NCBI RefSeq assembly: GCF_031877795.1
Contig: NC_133933.1
Coordinates: 64,678,984-64,742,983 of the forward strand
Reading direction: 5' to 3'
Length of the DNA stretch: 64,000 nt
Source of the DNA: Strix aluco
Lineage: Eukaryota; Chordata; Aves; Strigiformes; Strigidae
The position numbers and the translations under genes were made by a program. Positions 37,801-50,465 of this stretch are shown piece after piece. Under the pieces are notes generated by a model. That model saw only the letters and a list, made by a program, of their open reading frames with translations. It was not told where the DNA came from and did no database searches. Within the stretch, counting starts at the first letter, position 1; each line of letters opens with the position of its first letter.

Positions 37801-38730
37801 GTCCTGTCTGGTTTTTGGTAGGGAAGAAATTCCCTGGCCTGGCCTGTCTTTATTCTTTATGCTCTATTGCAGTATCAGACACAAGAGAAGCTACCGCTTC
37901 ATTCATAGCCACAGCAAGAGGCAGGCTTTCTAGAGACAGTGCAGCTGTGAAGTCCTCCAAGAAGGATAGCTTCTGGAAGTGGGAGAAAATGCATTCTTGG
38001 TTAATATGCTCAAGTTTAAAATGTGGAGTGGGAGAAAAGTAAATGAACCACATCACTGGTATTTTTAACACTGTGAAAGGCAATATTTTCCCAGCCTTGT
38101 GAGGACAGAAAAAAAAAAGAAAAAGGAAGTGGTGGCAAAAACCAAACCAACCAAGCACCCAGAGCTCAGGGAACATCAAGGAGGGAGACAACATGCAGAA
38201 GCCACTAGAGACAATGCACTGTACATCACAAGTGCCAGTGCTCGCTATTAATATGGCACAAACTATTTATGCTCCCTGCTCGCTTCTCAGTGAGAGCTGG
38301 GCAACTTACCTTGCATCTCCAGCGGGTGTGTGCGAGGCAAAAGCATACAGATAGACATAACAGAGCAGATGGAGAACATATGAGTCAAAGCACGCTCTGT
38401 AAACAGACATTACAGAAGAGGATAGGTGGAAGAAGACTTTTTTATTAAGTGCTCTTAGCATTTCCTTAGGAGCCTATTCCTTTAGCATAAAGAAACAGTC
38501 CTTCTTCTAAGGAACTGAAAAATATTTGTTTTACTGATTGCTTTGGTAGTGATATAGGTTTTGAGAATCTAAACTATAAGATAAAAGCTCAGCACTGCTA
38601 ATGATATTTGCGTAGGATGTATGTATCTTAGCCTGGAGGCTGACACAGGCTGAATATGTAACATACAAGCTGTGTATTTCAAAGAGAAGATATACAGCTT
38701 TCCAGCATTTTCTCATTTCCATTTCAGCTC

Positions 38731-38767
38731 TTCATTCTTTCTTAATCTCTTTTTAAGAAAGAATGAA
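38731..38767. repeat. Perfect 15-bp inverted repeat, 7-nt loop
   Basis: Arms 38731-38745 and 38753-38767 are exact reverse complements around the loop TCTCTTT. One arm is pyrimidine rich and the other purine rich. A T16 run follows at 38794-38809. Confidence 0.9.
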
Positions 38768-38793
38768 AGATGAGGAAAGTCTCTGGATATCAC

Positions 38794-38809
38794 TTTTTTT
38801 TTTTTTTTT
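38794..38809. repeat. T16 run
   Basis: Sixteen thymines. On the minus strand this is an A16 run, but no retrocopy was recognised next to it. Confidence 0.9.
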
Positions 38810-39090
38810 GCATTTGCTGACATAAAAAAGCAAAAATCATGGGGAGAAGGATAAAATGGGAGGAAGAAAACTCATAATGGTGAAAATCCAAACCACTGAA
38901 GTTTAAGTTTTGATGAAAAAACAGATTTAAACAATTATGAAAAAGAAGGTTCTAGCTAAAGACAAAGGTTTATTTTTTGTTGGAAATAGCTTTTAATTAT
39001 TCTATTCAGCTTTTGATACCTTCCACCTATAAAGTCCTAATCAGTACAAAATTTTAAAATTCATCACAAGTTACACAATGCATGTTAATT

Positions 39091-39405
39091 ATCATAGAAT
39101 CATAAAATCATAGAATACCAGCTTGGAAGGGACCTCAAGAATCATCTGGTCCAACTTGGAAGGGACCTCAAGGATCATCTGGTCCAACCTTTCTTGGCAA
39201 AAGCATGGTCTAGACAAGATGACCCAGCACCCTGTCCAGCTGAATCTTAGAAGTGTCCAATGTTGGGGAATCCACCACTTCCCTGGGGACATTATTCCAG
39301 TGGCTGATTGTTCTTATGGTGAAAAATTTTCCTCTTCTGTCCAGTCAGAATCTCCCCAGGAGTAACTTGTGCCCATTATCCCTTGGCTTTTCCATGTGAC
39401 ATCCT
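39091..39405 (-). mobile_element. CR1 3' end with internal tandem duplication
   Basis: A minus-strand CR1 copy. It opens with the reverse-complemented tail repeats (ATCATAGAATC), then 'ggaagggacctcaagaatcatc' and 'tccaacctttcttggc', then the 'cagaatctccccagg' region. It is in the same direction as AIG1. A 33-bp unit is present twice in tandem, at 39122-39154 and 39155-39187, with one mismatch. Confidence 0.92.
39122..39187. repeat. 33-bp tandem duplication inside CR1
   Basis: Two head-to-tail 33-bp copies differing at one position (AAGAATC versus AAGGATC). They span the 'ggaagggacctcaag...ggtccaac' part of the CR1 3' end. Confidence 0.93.
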
Positions 39406-41154
39406 GTACCTTTTTTTTTGGTATTAATATACTTTAATAATGTCCACACATACATACATTAGTAAATCTTGTATATATAAAACTCCTACCATTTTAAACC
39501 TAAGATATCAGCAATTGTAATGTCATGTACCTGCAAAATAATGTACATTGTTGTTTTCACCATAAGCATGTATATATGAGAGCTACATGGATCTTCTTAA
39601 AATGCAGATGAAGTATTTTGGTTTCTTGAGGCACACCACCTCTTTGTAATATTTTCAGAAAGAAATCTGCTGTAAATGTTTGTTAAAGACTACATGCAAC
39701 CACCCAGTAAATATATGTGTCTCCTGGCAGGTCAATTATTCTCAAGGTTCCCATTCAAAGATGAAGTCTTCTAAGATGCACACTCCCTTCCCTCCTCTCT
39801 GTCATGTTTGAGTTCTGATGTTTGCTTGCTGAAAGGATGAGTTAACTCAGAGGCAATGTTGCTATATTTTACCTGCCTAAAGAATGGCCAGCAAGGAGGG
39901 CTTGTTTTATTTCCCTCAAAGCCTTGTTGCCATAATATCGTATTGCAATTGATATAGTCAGGTAACTCTTACAGTCCACATAGAAATGGAAACGATGTTG
40001 CCACTTCAGTGACTCAAATAATCTTTTTCACAATGACTGGATTACCAGAAACCACTTAGATAACCTTGGTGCAGTTTAGATATACAAGAGAATTTAGCAT
40101 AACCAGTGTTTTTTGCCAAATGTTATTTTTTAACACTTCCTCCTATGAATCCTAAACCACTTTTTGTTATTCATCTCACTAACCACTCATGGATGAATGG
40201 CAATTGCTGAATGTCTTAGAAATAACACCTTGAAAATGCCATTCAAATCAATTTTTCAACAGCATGAGAGGCTAGGAGGTAATTCACACTTCTTTTATAA
40301 TAATATTCTATAAGAGGTACTGTAGTCATATGCCTTCCTGCCACCCCCTCCAAAAGTAAAGGATTATAGATTCTCTCTAATTTAGTGCAGCCAAATGTAC
40401 CAGGCAGAGAAAAACACTGCAGACAGAATATGCTATTAAGACTGGTGAATTATGAGAAAAGCCACCTGCATTATTGCCCCAAAACTTACCTGTTCCTCCC
40501 AGCTCAACAAAGGCATGGGAGAAGAATTCTGCAAGGCAAGTCTAGAAAATGTCTTTCCTTCTGTAAAGAGCATTTATCCATGGCCAGCAACTCCAGAAGC
40601 ATCCAAGCCTGGTGTCTTGAACACTGCCTCTTTCTAATAAGAGGAGCTCAGAACCCCAATTTGGCCTCCTAAATATCAGCCACTTATTAACACCTTAGGG
40701 GTTCACTGCACCTCTCCTGATCCTCAGGTGTCAAAACAGCATTTGCTTATATCCAACTCTGCCATGACTCTAAAACCAGCAGCAACTCAAGCCCCAAAAC
40801 TGGGACAAAGGAACTAGAGACCCTGTGGCTAAAAGACTGTTTCATCCTTTCAAGTGGCACCAGTGAATGAGGAGATACCAGCTAAGAAGTTCATGCCACA
40901 AGATCCATCCCGCATCTGACACTTGAGATCAGTTTCTGCTGTTGCCACCATGTCTCCAGAGCACCCCAAACCAAAGCAACAGCAGAGTTGAACCATGGCT
41001 GAGGAATGCATGAAACAACCAAACCCAAACCATTTCTTTTCAAAGTCTGCCTGTATAACTGAAAGAAGATGTAATAAAGCACCAGCATTGCTATTGCTGA
41101 GCTAATTTCCAGGGTATATTCTACATATACAGACTAAGGCTAAGTCAAAGAAAT

Positions 41155-41169
41155 AAAAAAAAAAAAAAA
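41155..41169. repeat. A15 run
   Basis: Fifteen adenines in the large AIG1 intron, without a recognised retrocopy upstream. Confidence 0.9.
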
Positions 41170-44100
41170 GAGGAGGAAATATTGTCTCTTCTCTCTAATC
41201 AGATATGCAGACCAGGCAGCTTCCTGTAAGTCAGTTCCTTCCAGGCAAAACCTCTGATAAATCTTACAGCTAAGGTTGAACCCACTTTTTAGCATAACAT
41301 TTGAACCTAAGCTCATTGCTTCTGGTGACTTCATATGAAGGATGCTGGCACCACACAGTCAAGGACACCATAGCTCAAACTCCTCTCAAGGTGGACGCTG
41401 CATAATCTCTCTCTCATTTGATGTACAGGACTGCACGCATTTGTCATGAGTCTCAGCCTTACAGGGCTCATGGGGAGGCTGCAAATATTCTGCTATATTT
41501 AGGGCCTTCTCCAGCTCTCCCAGTTAGAACAGTTTAACACTCTGTCAGTCTGACTGGTGCCTTACATAGGGAAAGATTTCTCTTCCCTTCCATCACACCT
41601 GGAAGTGACAAAGCTGACTTGCAGGCCAAAAAAAAACCCCAACCCATTTCAATCCTTCTGGTTTTCAGCATGTTCCAGAACAATTCCCACAGTCTCCATC
41701 ATAGGGCTGAGGAGCTCATCTCATGCTCACCTGATAAGATAACCTCCTCCCCACAGCTCATCTGCGAGCACTGCTGAGCACAACCACAGCTCTGTGCGGC
41801 ACCTCCCACGAGGTGGAAGACATACCCTGAAAGAGAAGGAGAATTTCTACGGTGCCTAGTTTCTGGGCTGCTGCAGGGCCAAACAGGTCCCTCAGGTAGG
41901 TAAGGGAAACTTCAGAGACTGCCCAGCCTGAAAGTAAAGCTATGATGTCTCAGGAGTAATTTTTAAAGTGAATTTCTCATGTTGCTTACAGGTTTGGACC
42001 TTCCCATTGTTAAAGCAGTTGAAGATTTAACCTCCCCGCGGTGCTCCCTAGCACTGCAGCTATTGAGCTGCTCGCACGTTGTCTGTCTGTCCCATCGGAG
42101 AACATTTCCTGTTAAAAGAATTTTTGGCACAGCTGCTTTATTCTGTGCAGGGAGCAGAAAGTTGATGCACAGATTAGCAATCGATTTTCTAAGAAGTACC
42201 CCACAAATCAGGTCTTCTCTCTCTGTTTGCCTTCACATTTCTGCCGGAGCCTCTATAATTAATTTAAACAGATACAAGCACTTCTCCTCCTCTCCTTTTT
42301 GATGCGAGCTGTTCCAACAGACTGTGCAGCGAAGCTGCAGCAATTTCAAAGGCTTCCACTCCCTGCGCAGAAGGGAGCAGCTGCAGGAATAGCTCTTTGA
42401 AGAGGAAATGGCACCCAATGGGACTGGCAGGCGGCTCTGAGCTGAGCTCAAACAGCCCCCAAAGTCCTTGGGAGCATCTGAGGACATCAAAAGAGGAAAG
42501 ATCTAGGCTGGGAGAAGCCTGAAGAATTAATTTAAAAGACTTCCCCACATCCCTGGAGCTTTCGTCTGTGTAAGCAGCAGGGTCTGAGGGGAAGAGTCTT
42601 CCTCACATTTGGCTCAGATGATCCTACTTATATTGAAAGGCTGGAAATAAGGGCTGAATATGAGGGGCGGCTGCATTCCTGGTTTATTTATTAAACTATA
42701 AATGCCTAAATATGTATGCAAACACAAAAATATCTATACAAATTTTGCACTCCTGTATATTATTAAAAAGCTACTATATTTCTATTAATATAAATAAGCA
42801 TACTACCATATTTCAAAGTGACCATAAATCACTCACAGGGCTTCAAGCACATTTAACTGCTTAACTGATGGACTCACTGATGTGATTTATCTCAATGAAA
42901 CTGTACTTTTTTATGATGATTGCAGATATATTCCTCTGTTTACAGAACAGGACATACTTTCCTACTATCCTTTTTAAGTGATTTATAGCAAATTCAATAG
43001 ACAAAGAAATCTTTGTTTCATATACATGAATTTGTGCACAGGTACACACACAGGTACACCTCTCTGTCCCCAAAGTGTGTAACATCACTCACTTATGGCT
43101 GAACTTTGTAACTGATGGAAGTTTCTAGTGCTGATTTAACAGGCTTCAGACCTAACGGGAATGTATTCAGTGAAGCCCTTATGGCCTGTGCCGCTCCTGC
43201 AGGACCACCCCAGCTGAGGGGTAGTTCAAACAGCAGTGAATTTTTAGTGGCAGGCCCACAACAGTATTAGACCAAATGCATGTTCTTTTCTGAAATCTGC
43301 ATGCTACCCTAATTACTTATGTATAAATAGATGCCATTTTACTACACTCTGCTACTGCGCATAACCAACATATTGTCTAGAAAAAGAACTGACACAACAC
43401 ATCCTGCAAATGCCTCTTCTTTGTCAGATTGCACTAATTATACACCCACCGCATCAAACTTCTCCATCTTTGTCCTCCTAACTGGCAAATTCTGCCTTTC
43501 CCCATCAATTTCACAGCACTTTTCTCTCTTCACTTCTGAATTTGGCTTTTGGAAGAATTTAAGTTCGTGGACATAGAAGCCTGAGATAAGTGGTGCACAG
43601 ACCTACTGTGCGTGCCTATTTATGCCCACACTTCTGCACATCCACTGGCAGAGATGCGGAAAGCCTTTTTTCTGAGACCGTACTGAATTTGGCAGGACAA
43701 CCCTGCATCCTGGCAGGAACTGTCCTCAAACAATTTTGCTCTATAAACAGTTTTGCTTTGCTATTAACATCATGCCCCATTGTTCTGATATTGCCCAACA
43801 AATTATGATAAAGCATTATGTTGTGACTATTTTATTATACATTACAGTGAACTGACTAATGAACTTCATTAAAAACACTTCACTTAAGCGTATAGGCTGC
43901 TTAACTGAGTTACTAGATGATGTGGAAAAATAATATAGGGAACTAAGATGAGATCAGCGGAATAATTCTCATTTGCACTTTTCTCTGAAGTGCAAGGGTT
44001 GATGATACTCCTTGATACCTCACATCTTAGTTGTATTTTCGATGTCTGACGGGGTCAGTTGTTGAGGGACAAAAACTCCACAGCCAGTTGTTTATACTGA

Positions 44101-47100
44101 CAGCAAAATTAAAATGCAGAGCAGGAAATAAACTGAAATGGTCTCATACTTGAATGGAATATAAACATTCTGTTTAATTAGGTCACTAAGCATATGTTTG
44201 TTTACTCGGATATTTTCTCTCTGGCAGTTCATCTCTGGGTAACACAACTACCTCGCTGGAGATAGTGGAATTCCCATGGCAGTTAACATGAAGTCAGTAA
44301 TTTTGTGGCCAGGAAAGCATGTTTATTAGCACTGTTTCAAGTACCTCATAATGAAGAGAGCTAGAGTGCGAAAGCAATACATGGCTCACTGGCTTCTATG
44401 TCAGGCTGGTATCCACAAAAGGACAGCAGAGTCAGTAGGGAGCTGGTTATAGTGCTCTGAATTTCTGCCTGTCCCTGATTTACCTTCTTAGTTGATTGTA
44501 ATTCAGAGAAGGGTGTAGGAGCTAGTGATGCCTATTCTGTACATATGGAAAATCTTCCCATGTTGCAAACCAAGAGGCACAAGCAATATTGCTGCCTACA
44601 TTCATCTCAATCACTATATAATTTTTTTTTGAAGGGCTGGGGAGGAGAAGCTTCAAAGTCTTGCACTGTTCCCCAAAATCTGACTGGAGAATTAGAAAAT
44701 AATTACAGCTTTTAAAGAATTCAGTGGAGTTGATCTGAAGAGAAATGGCACCAGCAGCTTGGAATGCTGGTCAGAGTTCAGAGTGACCCTCTCCCTAAAG
44801 CTGTCTGGAAGCAAATTGAGTTCCTGATTTTATTTCAGCTAGACAAACTCCTGTTAGTCCACTGTACCCTGAAGGCATGACAGCTACCTCTCAGTTTCTC
44901 ACTGTTGGCACATGGGGCCTAAAAATCCCTCTATCAGTTGTGCACATGCTATCTAAAGCAGAACCTTTATTTTAAGAGGTGAAGAAGGCCAGTTGCTAGG
45001 AAGAGCTGAAGAAACACAGTTTACTAATGTGATTCACAGCTATCTTGCTAATGCTGAGGCTGAGGAAGGAAATGCTGAACTCTGGGATTCACAGGAATAC
45101 CCACAGGCCCAGAAACCCTAAGCCTGACCCCTTCTGCCTTTCACCTTGTTGTTATTCTGTTCACAGGCTTCAATCCTCATCTTCTTTTTGGCTCTCTGTC
45201 ACAGACTTCCCTCTCTGCTGCCCTTTTCTTCCTTGCCGTGTTCCCAGATCCCCTGGCCAGCCTTTACCTCCCCCAACAACTCATATGGGACTCCAGATCC
45301 ATCCCTTAATGATCTCTCTTGTGCTGCATCCTCATCCACCTGCTTCCATGCGGTTGTTTCTTTCCTGTCCCCCACCCTCACTGGGCACCACCAAGGAAAA
45401 GGTAAGGACACAAAAGAGCTAGGTTTGCAACAGCTCAAAAGCCACAGATTGCCACATGTCCACGTCTAAAAGTCTTAGATTTTAGGTCCTATGCTTAAGC
45501 CCAGGTTTCCCAAGGAATATGGGACCAGTGCTCTGGCATGTCTCAGTGCCACAAAGGCATGAAATGATTTGAGCCCTGCCTGGGAAGAGGTGTCTCTTGC
45601 ACACGGTTCACAAGGAATCAGTCGAGTCAGTAGCTTGAATGATGCCATTTCATTTGTCACAGGCAACGAACCTGACTGCCTGAACACAGATCCTATCATT
45701 TGAATCTGCATGTTGCAACAAACTTGCAAATAATAATCTTTTTATAAAAGCATGCTATTTTTAAATTCTGTAGATGTATTTGATCTCTGCTACTCTGAGA
45801 TGCTACCAGGAAAACTGATTGTGGAGATAAAAAGGGAGAGAAAATGGACCATTAGCTGAAGAATACCATTGGTCACCTCTCAAAGAAGAAAAGACAACAA
45901 GTCCATGTTGCTTAATACAAGATTTTGAGCTAAATCACTGAAAGGCATGCCCGTACAGACACATTCACTACTTGCAGTTCCTGTGTAACCACAGAAATCC
46001 CCAGCAATCTGGAGAGCAATGTTATCAGAAGTCATGCCTTTCCCGCTCCAGGCAGAAATATTCTCAGTCCTTCTTAGGACAGGGTGGATGTGCAACTTGG
46101 TCCTCACTATGTGGCTGGGGTAGCGTTACCTCTGCAGGACCAATGGAGCCAGTTGCCCACTTCTAACAAGCCTGTCTGGAGTCTGGGACAACTGATGACT
46201 TCAGGAGCTTGCAGGTTAGCCACATCTCAGTAGATTGAAAATGAAAGACCAGCAAAAGACGTATCCCTACACAACACTGTCTCTTTGCCAAAATTCAACA
46301 CCTTGTTCTAAGGATGAAGGTGTTGGGATACTTCTGATGTCAAAAGATACGGTTTCTGATGATCCAGTATTTATACATGGCTGATCCATGGTTTCTGACA
46401 TTCCCTCCTGACAAATTCAGGTAGGAAGGTAACTCCTCACATGGCAAATTTCAGGCTACACTTTTGATCGTGATAAAGATAGAAGTAATGGAAATTGTTA
46501 GGCAAACTTAGCTATAAGCATTTTTTCACAAAAAATCTATCTTTATAAAAAACATGCACCAAACTGCATTTTTCTGGTTTTGATTTTGCTCATATCCCAT
46601 TTTCTTCTATATCTGTCTATGCATTATTTTTCTTGTTCGTTTTAAGAGCATAGGCTACTTGGAACATGTATCCAGTCTTCTTGTCTTCAGAGGTCCAAGC
46701 ACACTTCTGGTGGTACATAAAAAACCCAACAATTTCCATTTCTGTTTGCATTACAGGCCCAAACCGCAGCTGAGACTCAAGAAGACCTTCTGAGATGGTG
46801 CCAGTACAGAAAAGTCAGCACAGGCACTGTGGAGACAGCAGATCCCCTTCGTTACTGCAGACCCCTCCTTTTATGGGCCTCTGTTGAAAGCAGGATGGGG
46901 CTTTCAGAAAACTGCGTCTGATGTTCCCCCCAGATCCCAGTTCCAGGACATGGAGCTTAAGGACAGGCATGTTTTTCACAAATAGCTAGTATTTTCTGGA
47001 CGGAGTGCCTCAGCAGTTGTTCCACCGCTATCAGTCTCACGTCATCTCCTGGGATGAGTTCTTCTGATTTCTCAATACAGATTACTTGCACCTGGATGGG

Positions 47101-50100
47101 AATGATAGGGTGTTGGCAGAGAACACTGAGCAGAGAAGAGGAGAGGGGAGAAACCTTGCCAGCCTTTGTGCGTGCAACTGCTGAGTCAGTTCAACAGCCT
47201 CAGATATCCCCGCCCCCACAAACACAGGTGCAAGATGGCCATATAAAAGTAATCTTAATTTGGCTGCTGCCCAAATTCCACATTCCTCTTGGCTCCACCG
47301 GACCCGTTTTCCCACATGACCTCATCTCCCATGTCCTCGCAGCGGACAGCCAGGCAGGCAACGTGCAGTTGATTCTCCAAACATCCAGGAGCTGTTGTGG
47401 AAGCGGGAAGGAGATGGGAGTCTGATATGGGTGAGAGGAAGAGCAAATAGGCATGCCTGGGTCTGGGCCTTTGACCCCCAGACTTCCCCCACACCCACTA
47501 AAATCTGGGAGCCAGATCCTTGGAGCTACCGGGCTGTCTTTGTGTTCTTCCGTTCTGCAATAATGCACGGGCTGTAAGAGATCCCTCCATGCAAAGGACT
47601 CTGCCAGTGTAAAGCTGCTCTGCACAAAGCCTGACAGCCCCCACTCTGTCACCCTCTAGGACAGGATTAGAGGCTGCTTGGTGGTATCAGGATGCCCTTG
47701 TTGGAGACTCAAGCTGCTGCAAGCCAGCCTCACCTGCTGAGGGAACTGGCCAGGCCCCTGCCCCTCTCCAAACTCAGCTCCAGGTAGCTGAGTTCCAGCT
47801 ATGTGAACAACAACTTCAGTGCCAGCTTGAGGACTGAGGGCTAATTCCCGCACCCATCTCAACACATGAGTTAATACTGAGTATAGCTACAGCATATGGA
47901 GCTCATAGACATACTGAAACACAACCACTGAAGATTAAGAAAGTTAAGTTTAACATATGCAACCCTTAATGATGCTCTTGACTGCCGTGCAGTTTTCCTA
48001 CAGTGATTATATTCACTTGACTACAAAAGAAGAGTAAATCCTTTCTTTTAACTTCAGTAGAACAACCAGCAAGTCCACACAGTCACCATTTGCCGGGAGA
48101 CTGATGAAGCCAAAGCCAGTGGTAATGAAACACATGACATCTGACCAAAGGTTGTTTCCGTGCTGTTTCAGGTTCCAAAATGAAGCCACTTTGCATGCAC
48201 AGCTAACAGACTTTGTAACTTGCCTAATTTGCTTTTGAGGGACTCTTATTTTTCCCCTCCAATGATTTTTCAAAGAAAAGTGAAAAAAAAACCTGGTTGA
48301 TTTTGATTACGGTAAAGCAGAGACAAAGCCTGGAGTACTTCAGATAGTGAAAGTTTCAGGAATTCACAAGCAGTTTGAAACAGGGAAGTGGACTACAAAC
48401 CATGACACAACTGCACTGTAGGGACCACTGCTTCAGCTGCTATGATTGGTAAAGGAAAATAAAAATCTGTAGCACTCAGATGTGTATCATATTTCATGAT
48501 GCATATCTAAGAACCACCCATTCCCTTGTCTCATGTTTAGCATATCCCATGTGTTAGGGCAAAAATAAAAACCTGAGCAGTAGGCACGAGAATGACAACA
48601 CCATCGGGAGCCTCCTGCTGTTGGAGGCTATATCGAGGGGAACTTTGACTGTCAGCTTGGCTGAGCTTCAAATTTGCCCTAAATATGGTGCAACTGGCTC
48701 AGAAGAGCTGGGACGACAGGGTGAGAAAGCTTGCCACTGGAGAACTATCAACATAAGCGGGTGGCTACCTTCCTCTTTGCTGGGCTCACACAGACTGATC
48801 ATAAAGGGAACACTAATAAATACTACCAAGTGTTAAGTACAGCGTATGCCAAGCTCAAGCAAGGCTGTTCATGCAGAGCAGAGGCTATGGCCTCGCAGAC
48901 TGGGGCAGAGGCACGGAGCGGCACACAGGTGTTCGCACAGGCACCGTGGAGCTTGTGAAGGGAAGGAAAAAATGAATTGCAAGAGGAATTCCATTTTTAA
49001 CAAGTTGCTAAGAGGCACTCTGTGCCTATTTAAATCTGAATCGTGGAAGCAGTGGAAGCAGAAAGGGAAGGGTGGGAAAGGTTAGGACTGCCCATTAAAT
49101 TTCCTGGATTGGCTGGGAAAGAATCCTGTTTGGCATCCAAATACACTGCAGGAAGCACTCTGGACGTTGTGTCTATACCTTTACCCTCCTTTAGGGCTAT
49201 GACCATATGTCAGAGACCTTTTTCCCATGGTAGGCATGAAGTTGCTTTGCAATCTTTGCTGGGTCCTACAGAGAAATACTGAGTGGGAAGCTTTATTCTT
49301 TCTGTCAACCTGGACCATGGTCACTGCAACTTCCCATGGTTGCAGACTGCATCTACAGATCCTACAGACGTCCTCTTGCACATGAGCTCTGGGCTAGGCT
49401 TTAGGCTGAAATCATGCTGTGAACTTGGGAGAAGGGAGGTATGTGGGAAGGAAGAAATGAGAACAGAAGGGAAGGACACTGCAAGAGGCAACAGCAGGAT
49501 GGAGAAATGGAGATACACAGGAAACTTGTCCTTACCAAAAATGCAGAACAGAGAATTGTTGACATGACACCCTACATGAACCAGAGCTACACAAAATACT
49601 ATTATCAGCTTTGGAGGTGTGCATGATCAGAGTAGCAAGGAAGAAGAAACATCCTGAATCTGAATCATTATCTGTCCCTGAAAGAGACACATAATTAATT
49701 TTTGGTTTTAAAAGTTGGAAGAGATCACTGATCATTCAAGCGTGTTTCAGCACGATTGAAAACATGTAAGGAAAAACCTAGCTTACAAGTGCCAGCAAGC
49801 CATGTTTGGGATGATTTGTTTTTATTAGAATTTTTTTAGAAAGAGCATTTATAAAAATCCGAATATGGATTTGCGGCTCTGTATGTACAGTAAGTAGAAC
49901 ATTTGGTTGCACTGTGGTCATCTCATAACCTGCAGCTTCATGATTCATTATTTATAACATCACTCTCTTTGTGAAATACCAGGTCACAGTCATCACAAAC
50001 ACCAGATATTTCACGTCAGTACTAAAATTTTGATCAGGCTTTAAGAATGAAAAAGGAGGAGAAATTAAGTCACCCAAATGGGCAGGATAATTAGATTCTG

Positions 50101-50351
50101 TGGGAACACACAACAGGACAAGCAGATCATGTCAACAAGAATTTCACCTCTAATACGCTGAAGTGTGAATAAAGCTCTTGTGCCATGCTTGTCAAAATGC
50201 CACATGCAACAGCTTGGCCATGTAAGCAACTGCTATAACCTTCTGTGGATCTTCAAACAGCAAAGTAATTCCAGAAGTGAATGTGCACTACTTATCTCAG
50301 CTAGTAGAATTCAGCCCTGCTCCCACTTCTACAAGTTGTAGCAGTCCAAAC

Positions 50352-50465
50352 TCTCATTAGACAGCAAGAATTTGGGGCAAGGATCATCCTCTACTATGTA
50401 CTTTGTACAGTGCCAAGCATGAGGGGGTGGAGCACTCTAGCTGCCACACAATATAAATAATAGTG
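50352..50465 (+). mobile_element. Ancient L2/MIR-like 3' end
   Basis: Carries 'ctcattagacagcaagaatttggggcaagga', then 'ctttgtacagtgccaagcatgaggggg', then 'cacaatataaataatag'. This is the order of a widespread amniote relic whose 3' part reads 'ttggggcaggga...tttgtacagcgcctagcacaatgggg...ataatacaaataataa'. I recall that pattern but cannot fix the family name. Confidence 0.5.

Noticed and set aside
47200..47652. 150-codon minus-strand frame
   Set aside because: It overlaps other frames on both strands, has no recognised domain, and is within the length expected by chance.
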